Source of the DNA: Pseudoselenomonas ruminantium
GTDB taxonomy: Bacteria; Bacillota; Negativicutes; Selenomonadales; Selenomonadaceae
Direction: 5' to 3'
DNA: 25,964 nt
NCBI GenBank assembly: GCA_002373045.1
Contig: DFHU01000044.1
Location: forward strand, 1 to 25,964
The first letter of the stretch is position 1. The number at the start of each line of letters is the position of its first letter. The position numbers and the translations under genes were made by a program. The notes beneath the pieces were generated by a model. It made no database searches. It was not told where the DNA came from and saw only the letters and a list, made by a program, of their open reading frames with translations. Shown piece by piece: positions 1 through 6,523 of this stretch.

Positions 1-22
1 TCGATTGCTTGCAATACACGCA

Positions 23-115
23 CTAAGCCCGTGGGGCTGGTGATATTCTTCCGCAGCTTTTGACAAGCTTGTCTATGGCGAAGGAAAATATTATCAGCTC
101 CCACGGGCGCCTTAG
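23..115 (+). repeat. Structured hairpin repeat, copy 1
   Basis: This is a long imperfect inverted repeat. Bases 23-27 (CTAAG) pair with 111-115 (CTTAG). A three-base bulge CGC (108-110) follows, then 28-36 pairs with 99-107, and 37-47 pairs with 87-97 after a single bulged C98. The top of the hairpin is a 39-nt core (49-87) that is 38/39 identical to copy 2. The stem contains G:U-type pairs (36/99, 40/94, 42/92) that only work if the plus strand is the RNA. No protein is encoded convincingly. It is not a simple terminator because no U tract follows. The family is unknown to me. Confidence 0.85.
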
Positions 116-136
116 CATCTCATTGTAAGGTACGTA

Positions 137-226
137 CTAAGCGCGGTGACTGGTAATGCCTTTCCGCAGCTTTTGACAAGCCTGTCTATGGCGAAGGAAA
201 GGTATTGCCAGTCACCGCGCGCCTTA
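137..226 (+). repeat. Structured hairpin repeat, copy 2
   Basis: This is the second copy, 113 nt downstream of the first. TAAG (138-141) pairs with CTTA (223-226), the same CGC bulge (220-222) follows, then 142-165 pairs with 196-219 as an uninterrupted 24-bp helix containing two G:U pairs. The loop core (162-200) matches copy 1 except for one base (182 versus 69). The outer stem sequence differs from copy 1 but remains complementary, so the structure is conserved more than the sequence. The element ends at 226, directly against the mtaB stop codon (227-229). Confidence 0.85.
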
Positions 227-1525
227 TCACTGCGATGTCAGCTTCCCCCAAACACCGTCTTTATACAATTTCTGCAGCTCAACGGTATAAATCTCCCCGC
301 AAACCACTTCATCGTCCGTATAAACGCGGATGTAATTATCCGTGAGTCCATCAGTTATGCCCTCAGTATTGGTTTCAAACAGCACCCGCATGGATTTGCC
401 CAAAAAGGTCTTATGGAACTCCTCGGTCTTGCGGGCCGCCAGTTTCTGCATACGGTGAGCACGTTCCTTCTTCACCGTTTCGGGAATCTGATCCTTGCGT
501 GCTGCCGCCGGTGTTCCGCTGCGCTTAGAATAGGGGAACACATGCATACGAGAGAAGTTCATCTTCTCCACAAATTCCAGTCCGCGGGCAAACTGTTCTT
601 CCGTTTCCCCCGGGAAACCCACGATAATATCCGTGGACACCGCTACGCCTGGCACTTCCCGTTCCACCTGCTCAATCAGGCGGCCAAACTCTGCCGTGTC
701 GTAATGGCGGTTCATATCCTTGAGCACTTCATCGGAACCGGCCTGCAAAGGCAGATGCAGATGCGCACAGAAGCGCTCATCCTCACGGATAAGGGCAAAT
801 AAATCCGGCGAAAGTTCAATGGACTCCAAAGACCCCAGACGCAGGCGCTTTAAGCCCTCCACCTTGAGCACTTCCCGGCAGGCATCGGCCAGCGTCACTT
901 TGCCGCCCAAATCCTTGCCATAAGCGCCCAAATGAATGCCCGTCAGCACGATTTCCTTAAAGCCGGCATCCACGAGTTTCTTGGCTTCGCTGTGAATCTT
1001 ATCCAAATGCCGCGACTTCACCGGGCCACGAGCATAGGGAATGATGCAGTAGGAGCAGAAATTCTGACACCCGTCCTCTATTTTGAGAAAAGCACGAGTG
1101 CGCTGGGGCATATCGTAGATGGGGATATCCTCAAACTCATGGGCGTCCATGATATTGCCCACTTCGTCCAATATACCGTCTTCGCGCGCCGCCTGTTCCA
1201 CATATTCCACAATCTTGCTGCGTTCCTTCGTGCCCAGAACCACCCGCACGCCTTCAATGGCCTTGATTTCTTCCGGGTGAACCTGCGAATAACAGCCGCA
1301 TACGGCGATAATCGCCTTATCGTTGGTACGCTGTGCCCGGCGGATAATCTGCCGGGATTTCCTGTCTCCTAAGCTCGTCACCGAGCAGGTATTGATTACA
1401 TAAAAGTCCGCCTTTTCCTCAAAGGGCACGATATCGTAACCGCTTTTCTTGAACAGGCCTTCCATGGTTTCCGTTTCAAACTGATTGACCTTGCAGCCCA
1501 AGGTCGTAAGTGCCACCTTTGGCAA
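227..1525 (-). CDS. mtaB: tRNA threonylcarbamoyladenosine (t6A37) methylthiotransferase MtaB
   Basis: This is a radical-SAM methylthiotransferase of the MiaB/RimO/MtaB family, which adds a methylthio group to t6A at position 37 of ANN-decoding tRNAs. The 432-residue protein has the N-terminal UPF0004 domain with cluster cysteines C11 (LGCKVNQ), C47 (NTCSVT) and C78 (CGCYSQ). The radical-SAM motif C153-x3-C157-x2-C160 (CQNFCSYC) follows, with a TRAM-like RNA-binding tail. LGCKVNQ and NTCSVT favour MtaB over MiaB. The start is TTG at 1525-1523, preceded by AAGGAAG about 8 nt upstream. It is the last gene of the prmA-rsmE-mtaB run. Its leader is now separated from rsmE by a MITE-like insertion, and the hairpin repeats begin right after its stop. 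Confidence 0.93.
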   Translation of the reverse strand: MPKVALTTLGCKVNQFETETMEGLFKKSGYDIVPFEEKADFYVINTCSVTSLGDRKSRQIIRRAQRTNDKAIIAVCGCYSQVHPEEIKAIEGVRVVLGTKERSKIVEYVEQAAREDGILDEVGNIMDAHEFEDIPIYDMPQRTRAFLKIEDGCQNFCSYCIIPYARGPVKSRHLDKIHSEAKKLVDAGFKEIVLTGIHLGAYGKDLGGKVTLADACREVLKVEGLKRLRLGSLESIELSPDLFALIREDERFCAHLHLPLQAGSDEVLKDMNRHYDTAEFGRLIEQVEREVPGVAVSTDIIVGFPGETEEQFARGLEFVEKMNFSRMHVFPYSKRSGTPAAARKDQIPETVKKERAHRMQKLAARKTEEFHKTFLGKSMRVLFETNTEGITDGLTDNYIRVYTDDEVVCGEIYTVELQKLYKDGVWGKLTSQ

Positions 1526-1629
1526 TATACTTCTTCCTTTCTTAACCTAAGGAACTGTTCATAAATAAATTTTAGATTTGACTTGTCTAAATCTCCATAT
1601 GCGTCGTTATCGTCAGTCGACATAGCCAT
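1396..1629 (-). other. Open frame launched from the MITE-like element into mtaB
   Basis: A strong Shine-Dalgarno (GGAGG at 1641-1637) lies 7 nt before ATG 1629-1627. The frame is open for about 25 codons inside the inserted element, leaves it at 1551, crosses the mtaB leader and start out of frame, and stops at 1396. The element-encoded part begins MAMSTDDNDAYGD. The remainder is an out-of-frame shadow of mtaB, so a functional protein is unlikely. Translation initiation here could nevertheless influence mtaB expression. The ATG sits in the AATG loop of a 6-bp hairpin (1636-1621). Confidence 0.35.
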
Positions 1630-1707
1630 TGCTATGCCTCCTTCCTCTGCCTAGCCTATGAAGATTTATCCTGCGTCCTATCTTAAAATTTATTTATTGC
1701 CAGTTCC
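1551..1707. mobile_element. MITE-like insertion with terminal inverted repeats
   Basis: This 157-bp element has terminal inverted repeats of about 27 bp: GGAACTG, three mismatches, then 14 matching bases ATAAATAAATTTTA and GAT. It is flanked by a 3-bp direct repeat TAA (1548-1550 and 1708-1710). It contains no transposase. Removing the element plus one TAA restores a plausible rsmE ending (Gly-Asp-Leu-Gly-stop) 16 nt before the mtaB TTG, which supports a real insertion. Inside are two small hairpins: CATAGC/GCTATG at 1621-1636 and AGATTT/AAATCT around 1573-1593. The mobilising transposase family is unknown. Confidence 0.75.
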
Positions 1708-2439
1708 TAAGTCGCCATTTTCATACTGGGCAACCGTCACAGCCGCTACTGCCGCCGTCTCTGCTCGCAAAATCCGTGGACCAAGGGTTACGGCCTTGCC
1801 GCCTGCTTCCTGCACTGCTTGCGCCTCGTCGAGCGTAAAGCCGCCCTCGGGGCCGATAAGCAGAATGAGCCGCTTGCCCTTCGCCGTCTGCAGACATGAT
1901 TTTACCGTAGTTTCGTCTTCATTTTCGTAACAAAAGACAATTTCCGTATCTTCTGTATCACTATTTTCCCTTATCAGATTGGACAAATCCGTAATAGGCG
2001 TTACTTCTGTCAATGCGGTACGCCCACACTGCTTGGCGGCTTCTTCGGCGATTTTCTGCCAGCGCGCCTGTCTTGCCGCTGCCTTTTTCGCATCATAGCG
2101 CACCACGCAGTTATGGCTCTTTACAGGAACGATTTCCGTTACGCCGAGTTCTACCGCCTTCTGCACCACATAGTCCATCTTGTCGGCTTTCAAGAGACAC
2201 TGGGCGAGCACGAGTTCCAACGGGGATTCGGTATTGGCCGCGAGCCGTTCTTTCAAAACCAGCGTCACCGCATCTTCCCGAAAGGCGGTCATTTCCATGC
2301 AGGCCACACTGCCTTCATCATCCACCACCGTGACTTCCTGCCCAGCCTTGGCCCGCATCACATGCATGAGGTGATGGGCATCACTGCCGGTTATCTCGAT
2401 GGTGTCGGCCAGCAGCCCTTTATAAAACAGCCTTCTCAT
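1690..2439 (-). CDS. rsmE: 16S rRNA (uracil1498-N3)-methyltransferase RsmE
   Basis: This SPOUT-fold methyltransferase methylates U1498 of 16S rRNA. The 249-residue protein has an N-terminal PUA-like domain (HHLMHVMRAKAGQEV, about residues 22-36). Its C-terminal SPOUT knot has the SAM-binding signatures LLIGPEGGFTLDEA and LGPRILRAETAAVAAV. The ATG overlaps the prmA stop by 4 nt (ATGA), so translation is coupled. The last residues after GDL (GTGNK and the stop) come from the terminal repeat of the MITE-like element at 1551-1707. The uninterrupted gene would end Gly-Asp-Leu-Gly. The catalytic domain is unaffected. Confidence 0.93.
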   Translation of the reverse strand: MRRLFYKGLLADTIEITGSDAHHLMHVMRAKAGQEVTVVDDEGSVACMEMTAFREDAVTLVLKERLAANTESPLELVLAQCLLKADKMDYVVQKAVELGVTEIVPVKSHNCVVRYDAKKAAARQARWQKIAEEAAKQCGRTALTEVTPITDLSNLIRENSDTEDTEIVFCYENEDETTVKSCLQTAKGKRLILLIGPEGGFTLDEAQAVQEAGGKAVTLGPRILRAETAAVAAVTVAQYENGDLGTGNK

Positions 2440-3386
2440 TTATTTTCTCCCCGGCTGATGGTCATCGCCACCCAGCCTTTTTCTTCCGTCACCTTGTCCA
2501 CGACAAAGCCATGGGACAGGCAGGCTTCCGTCACATCCGCCAGACGCTCGGAGATAATGCCCGATGCCAGCAGATGACCGCCCTCGGCCAAATGCTCATC
2601 GAGCTCGTCAAAGAGCATGATGATGATATCGGCGATAATATTGGCTACGATTAAGTCCGCCTTGCCATCAAAGGATTTCAAAATATCGCTGACACCGGTC
2701 CTGACCACATCTTCCACGCCGTTCTGACGGATATTTTCTGCCGCCACTTCTACGGCTACCTTGTCGTAGTCCATAGCCGTAACATCCGTAGCCCCCAGCT
2801 TTGCCGCCGCAACGGACAGCACGCCGGAGCCGGTGCCCACATCAAAGACCCGCATACCGCCCTTGACGAGCGTTTCGAGTTCCCGAATACACATCGCCGT
2901 GGTAGGATGGGTACCCGTACCAAAAGCCGAGCCGGGGTCGAGTTCAATCACGATGTCATCGGGACTGGCTTCGTAATCTTCCCAAGTCGGTTTAATGACA
3001 ATCATGCCGCCCACCTTTTCCGGGTGGAAGTAGGCTTTCCAGTTATCCGCCCAATCCTCATCACGAACGGTATTCCAGGAAATCGTGCAGGGGCCTTTTT
3101 CGATTTCATCATCTTTAAGCGCCTTGAATTCCTGAATGCGCAGTTCAAAAGCACGCAGTTTGTCGTCCAAATCCTCGTCCACCGGCAGATAGGCCTTGAC
3201 CGTGACCACGCTGGTATCTTCAGCCCGCTCAATGCCGGAAAAATCCCACTGACCGGCATCAATGTAATTATTGAGCATTTCCGGGTCTTCAATCACGACT
3301 CCGGATGCGCCTAAATCATGGTAAATCTCTGCCACAACATCGGTGGCTTCATGGGTTGTCTGAATGCTGACTTCCGCCCACTGCAC
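2436..3386 (-). CDS. prmA: Ribosomal protein L11 methyltransferase PrmA
   Basis: PrmA methylates lysines and the N-terminus of ribosomal protein L11. The 316-residue product has the family's N-terminal ferredoxin-like substrate domain (AEVSIQTTHEATDVVAEI onward). The C-terminal class I SAM domain shows PGSAFGTGTHPTTAMC, the glycine-rich VFDVGTGSGVLSVAAA, and VANIIADII, the NxxA-type motif. The start is GTG 3386, with GGAG 9 nt upstream. It lies 33 nt after the serine hydrolase and overlaps rsmE by 4 nt. The prmA-rsmE pairing, both ribosome-modifying enzymes, is a common Firmicute arrangement. Confidence 0.94.
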   Translation of the reverse strand: MQWAEVSIQTTHEATDVVAEIYHDLGASGVVIEDPEMLNNYIDAGQWDFSGIERAEDTSVVTVKAYLPVDEDLDDKLRAFELRIQEFKALKDDEIEKGPCTISWNTVRDEDWADNWKAYFHPEKVGGMIVIKPTWEDYEASPDDIVIELDPGSAFGTGTHPTTAMCIRELETLVKGGMRVFDVGTGSGVLSVAAAKLGATDVTAMDYDKVAVEVAAENIRQNGVEDVVRTGVSDILKSFDGKADLIVANIIADIIIMLFDELDEHLAEGGHLLASGIISERLADVTEACLSHGFVVDKVTEEKGWVAMTISRGENK

Positions 3387-3419
3387 TATACATCTCTCCT
3401 TTTATCCAAAAACCTTACG

Positions 3420-4379
3420 TTATTCCTGCAAAGTACCGGCATAATACCTTGCCAAATTCTGCATCTTTTCAATCGCATCGCTGCGGCCGGCTTTGCCATT
3501 GCTCAAAACTACCAGGACAAAATCTTCCTGCTGCCCAAAGAATATACCGCCGTCAACATAGACGTCGTTGACTTCGCCGGTCTTATGGGCAATCTCATAA
3601 TCGGGCAGTGCCGCCGGGAAACATTCCTTATCGTGCTGCTGGCGAAGGATTGCCAGCATGAGTTTATCCTCCTGTTCACCCACCAGCTGATGATAGTACA
3701 GGCGGGAAAAGAGACTGCCGATATCACGCACGGAAGACAGGTTCTTTTTCTTGCCCTTCCGGCCCATCATCATCTTATAGACCAGCACCGTATCGCTAAA
3801 GCCCTGCTGCTGCAAATATTGGTTGATATTCTGCATGCCCAGACGGTCAATGAGGATATTGGTGGCGGTGTTATCGCTGTCGGTTATCATCACCGTCATG
3901 AGCTGCTCGATGGTGCGCTGCTCACCGGCATTGTACCAGGTGGTCACGCCGGCACCGCCCACCGCATCCTTTTTCTTAATGGTAATCTTCTCATCCAGGG
4001 ACAGCTTCCCATCATGGACATCCTGCATGGTCTTGGCCATCACAAACAGCTTAATCATGCTGGCTGGAGCCATCTGCTGTGAACGATAAACAAACGGCTC
4101 GATTTCCCTGTCCGGACGCAGAAAATATACGGCCAGCTGATTCTTCGTATCGCCGATAATCCGGGCAGTCTGCGCCGTAAGTTCTTCCTCATCCACCGCT
4201 TTGGGTGCATGCTGCACGTTTTTCGCTACCCGATTTTCCGCAGCCTGCGCCGCGATGCCGCCTTCCTGCTGCTGCCATAGCGCCGCCGAGGCCATGCCCC
4301 CGGCTTCCAAAACGACCAGCACAGAAAAAAATGTAATCATCCGCTTAACGTTCACGAAAAGCCTGCTCCTTTTCATCAT
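3420..4379 (-). CDS. Class-A beta-lactamase-fold serine hydrolase (penicillin-binding-like), exported
   Basis: This secreted or membrane-anchored serine acyl-enzyme belongs to the class A beta-lactamase/transpeptidase-like superfamily. A hydrophobic N-terminal segment (residues about 15-32) is a signal peptide or anchor. The catalytic motifs are S107-M-I-K110 (SxxK), S168-D-N170 (SDN) and K266-T-G268 (KTG). No Glu matching the E166 deacylation base is visible between SDN and KTG; that segment is Lys/Met-rich (MMMGRKGKKKN). It is therefore more likely a cell-wall or penicillin-binding protein than a true beta-lactamase. The start is uncertain: ATG 4379 or 4376 has weak AGG spacing, whereas GTG 4355 has AAAAGGAG 10 nt upstream. 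It lies 22 nt after the deacetylase gene and probably shares its promoter. Confidence 0.8.
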   Translation of the reverse strand: MMKRSRLFVNVKRMITFFSVLVVLEAGGMASAALWQQQEGGIAAQAAENRVAKNVQHAPKAVDEEELTAQTARIIGDTKNQLAVYFLRPDREIEPFVYRSQQMAPASMIKLFVMAKTMQDVHDGKLSLDEKITIKKKDAVGGAGVTTWYNAGEQRTIEQLMTVMITDSDNTATNILIDRLGMQNINQYLQQQGFSDTVLVYKMMMGRKGKKKNLSSVRDIGSLFSRLYYHQLVGEQEDKLMLAILRQQHDKECFPAALPDYEIAHKTGEVNDVYVDGGIFFGQQEDFVLVVLSNGKAGRSDAIEKMQNLARYYAGTLQE

Positions 4380-4401
4380 GAGTACCTAAGCCCATACGAA
4401 G

Positions 4402-5301
4402 TTACCACGGCTGGGGCGTAATCGGCGTCACCACACCAAAGCGATAGCCCTTGGCCCGCAGATTATCGATGATTCCCGGCAGGGCCCGCACGGTCTCCTC
4501 CTTGCCGCCATTGCAGTGCATGAGGATAAGGGCCATATTATCCTTCAGATGGCCTGCCGTTCGCCTGTCGATATAGCAAATCTGGCGCTCTGCCGAGGGG
4601 TGCTCCGGCGTTGCATCCTCGGTGAGCACGTTCCAATCATGCTCCACATAGCCCAAAAGGTTCAAATGCTCATAAAAATCGGCAGTAAACATCCCCACCG
4701 TGCCGCCGGGCGCACGGATGATAAACGGACGCATGCCGATGACCTTGAAAATGGCCTCATCGGTCTGCTCCATTTCCTCTACGAAACTTTCCTTGCTCGC
4801 ATAGAGACGGTCGTAATCGTGGTCATAGCTGTGATTGCCAATGGCGTGGCCTTCGGCAAAGATGCGCTTCAACACCTCCGGATTCTTTTCCACCATGCCG
4901 CCTAACACGTAGAACGTCGCATGAACGCCTTTGGCCTTGAGCACATCCAAGATGGCAGGCGTGTTGACATCATCCGGGCCATCATCAAAGGTCAGATAAG
5001 CGACCTTCTCGGCCGTATAATGGGGCAGGGCAGGAAGCATTGTCGGCAGCCCCTTTGCGAGCCGCTGTTTCAAGGTATAACGGTCATAAACGGGGCGGTC
5101 AAGGCTGATGTTGTCATAGGTCAGATTGCTGTAATCTCCCTTTGCCAGCGTATAGGCCGCAGATTCCACGCCGGGTTCCTGCTCCACTGCCACTGGCTTC
5201 GTAGCCCTCACCTTTGCCAGCCAGAATGCGCCAGCTGCGCCGCCCAACACAAACAAAACCGCCAGGACACCCATAACCTTGGTAAAACCTTCCCTTTTCA
5301 C
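4402..5301 (-). CDS. Membrane-anchored polysaccharide (NodB-type) deacetylase
   Basis: This carbohydrate esterase family 4 protein should remove N- or O-acetyl groups from a cell-wall or exopolysaccharide sugar. Numbered from GTG 5301, a type II signal anchor spans about residues 8-30. The NodB domain has TFDDGP (D106 catalytic base, D107 metal ligand), metal-binding H157-x3-H161 (HSYDH), R196-A-P-G, and LMH with H262. All key residues are present. I prefer GTG 5301 because GGTGGAGG lies 10 nt upstream. The longer ATG at 5325 has no good ribosome site and would make that Shine-Dalgarno encode part of the protein. It is first in the group running through mtaB, and its substrate cannot be read from sequence. 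Confidence 0.85.
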   Translation of the reverse strand: MKREGFTKVMGVLAVLFVLGGAAGAFWLAKVRATKPVAVEQEPGVESAAYTLAKGDYSNLTYDNISLDRPVYDRYTLKQRLAKGLPTMLPALPHYTAEKVAYLTFDDGPDDVNTPAILDVLKAKGVHATFYVLGGMVEKNPEVLKRIFAEGHAIGNHSYDHDYDRLYASKESFVEEMEQTDEAIFKVIGMRPFIIRAPGGTVGMFTADFYEHLNLLGYVEHDWNVLTEDATPEHPSAERQICYIDRRTAGHLKDNMALILMHCNGGKEETVRALPGIIDNLRAKGYRFGVVTPITPQPW

Positions 5302-5352
5302 CTTGACCGCGCCTCCACCATTCATTTCTTACCCGTAAAACAATTATCTTAC

Positions 5353-5381
5353 ATTATACTACAACTAGCCCTTTAGTCCAA
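5353..5381 (-). promoter_or_regulatory. Sigma-A-type promoter for the deacetylase group
   Basis: Reading the minus strand, TTGGAC (5381-5376) and a perfect TATAAT (5358-5353) are separated by 17 bp. The -35 box overlaps the last codons and stop of hemW. The predicted start of transcription lies about 45 nt before the GTG at 5301. Confidence 0.6.
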
Positions 5382-6512
5382 AATAAATTCTGCAAAAGCC
5401 ACATTGCCATATTTAAAGCCTTGCTCGCTCAAACGACAGCCTGCTTTATCCACCAGGAGCAGCCCTTGCCCGCTAAGTTTTGCCATCACCTCGCCATAGA
5501 CGCTGTCCAGCTCCACATGAAACTTATCCGCAAACGCCTGCCGCGAAAGTCCCTCTGCTGTCCGCAGAGCCAAAAAGGCAAATTCCTCCATGGCGTGCGC
5601 ACGGGTCGGTTCTTCTTCGAGCTCGCTGACATCCCGTCCAGCCTTTATCCCCGCGATATATTCTGCGATATCAGCCGTTGCCGCATAGCGCTTTCCCTCC
5701 AAGTACGAATGCGCCGCCGCACCCAGCCCCAGATAGGGCACATCATGCCAATAGCTGCGATTATGGCGGCTCTCAAAGCCCTCCTTGGCAAAATTGGACA
5801 CCTCATAACGCCGATAGCCCAGCTCCGGCAGGGCCGTGGTCATATAATCGTACATGGCCTCTGCCTGTTCCTCTGTCGGCAGCTTTAATTTGCCCATTTC
5901 CTCCATACGGGCAAAGGCTGTACCATCTTCCACCTGCAAGCCATAGATGGAAATATGCTCGACCGCTAATTCCTCTGCCTGCCGGACACTTGCCTGCAAA
6001 TCCGCTAAGATCTGCCCCGGCAGGCCGTACATCAAATCCACACTGATATTTGAAAAGCCTGCCTGCCGGGCCGTCTTCACCGCCTGTACGGCCTCCGCAC
6101 CGGAATGAATCCTGCCGATACGGCGCAAAAGCTCATCCTGAAAACTCTGCACGCCAAAACTCAACCGGCTGACGCCCCCTGCGCAAAGCAGCTGTAAATA
6201 TGCGGCATCCACCGTTCCGGGATTGCACTCCACCGTAAATTCAGCAATCTCCTGCCCAATATAATCGTTTACGGCCTGCAAGACCTGCTCCATGTATTGC
6301 GGCGGCAAGGCCGTAGGCGTCCCGCCGCCCATATAAACCGTGGCAGGCTTTCCCCATTTTTGCCGAAAAGAAAGGCCCTGTATCTCAATCTGCTGACACA
6401 GGGCCTCAGTATAGCCTTCCATGAGCTTTTCCTTCCCCGCATAGGAGGGAAAATCACAATAAAAGCATTTCTGCCGGCAAAAGGGAATATGGATATAAAC
6501 TCCCCATTGCAT
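5373..6512 (-). CDS. hemW: Heme chaperone HemW (radical-SAM, coproporphyrinogen oxidase-like)
   Basis: HemW is a radical-SAM family heme-binding protein thought to deliver heme to targets. It is often misannotated as HemN. The 379-residue protein opens with IHIPFC and the cluster motif C12-x3-C16-x2-C19 followed by DF. It continues with GGGTPTALP, ECNPGT, SFGVQSF and the C-terminal HemN-like domain (HNRSYWHDVPYLGLGAAAHS). The CxxxCxYCDF form lacks the fourth cysteine of true HemN and fits HemW. ATG 6512 has AAGGAAG 5 nt upstream and lies 11 nt after the lepA stop, so the two genes are co-transcribed. Confidence 0.9.
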   Translation of the reverse strand: MQWGVYIHIPFCRQKCFYCDFPSYAGKEKLMEGYTEALCQQIEIQGLSFRQKWGKPATVYMGGGTPTALPPQYMEQVLQAVNDYIGQEIAEFTVECNPGTVDAAYLQLLCAGGVSRLSFGVQSFQDELLRRIGRIHSGAEAVQAVKTARQAGFSNISVDLMYGLPGQILADLQASVRQAEELAVEHISIYGLQVEDGTAFARMEEMGKLKLPTEEQAEAMYDYMTTALPELGYRRYEVSNFAKEGFESRHNRSYWHDVPYLGLGAAAHSYLEGKRYAATADIAEYIAGIKAGRDVSELEEEPTRAHAMEEFAFLALRTAEGLSRQAFADKFHVELDSVYGEVMAKLSGQGLLLVDKAGCRLSEQGFKYGNVAFAEFILD

Positions 6513-6523
6513 AAAATCTTCCT

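Noticed and set aside
23..226. CRISPR-like array or integron attC sites
   Set aside because: Only two units, each is a 90-nt hairpin rather than a short repeat with unrelated spacers, and the attC core motifs (RYYYAAC/GTTRRRY) are absent.
23..226. Repeats as rho-independent terminators of mtaB
   Set aside because: No T tract follows the stems in either direction, and the long conserved loop is unlike a terminator.
146..802. 218-codon plus-strand open frame
   Set aside because: It lies antisense to mtaB and begins inside the hairpin repeat; no domain or ribosome site, and mtaB is clearly the real gene.
1396..1629. MITE-launched frame as a real 77-residue gene
   Set aside because: Two thirds of it is the mtaB leader and coding region read out of frame; only the start region is notable, so it is kept as a regulatory observation.
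3318..4082. 254-codon plus-strand open frame
   Set aside because: Antisense to the serine hydrolase and the prmA start; it only mirrors the codon structure of those genes.
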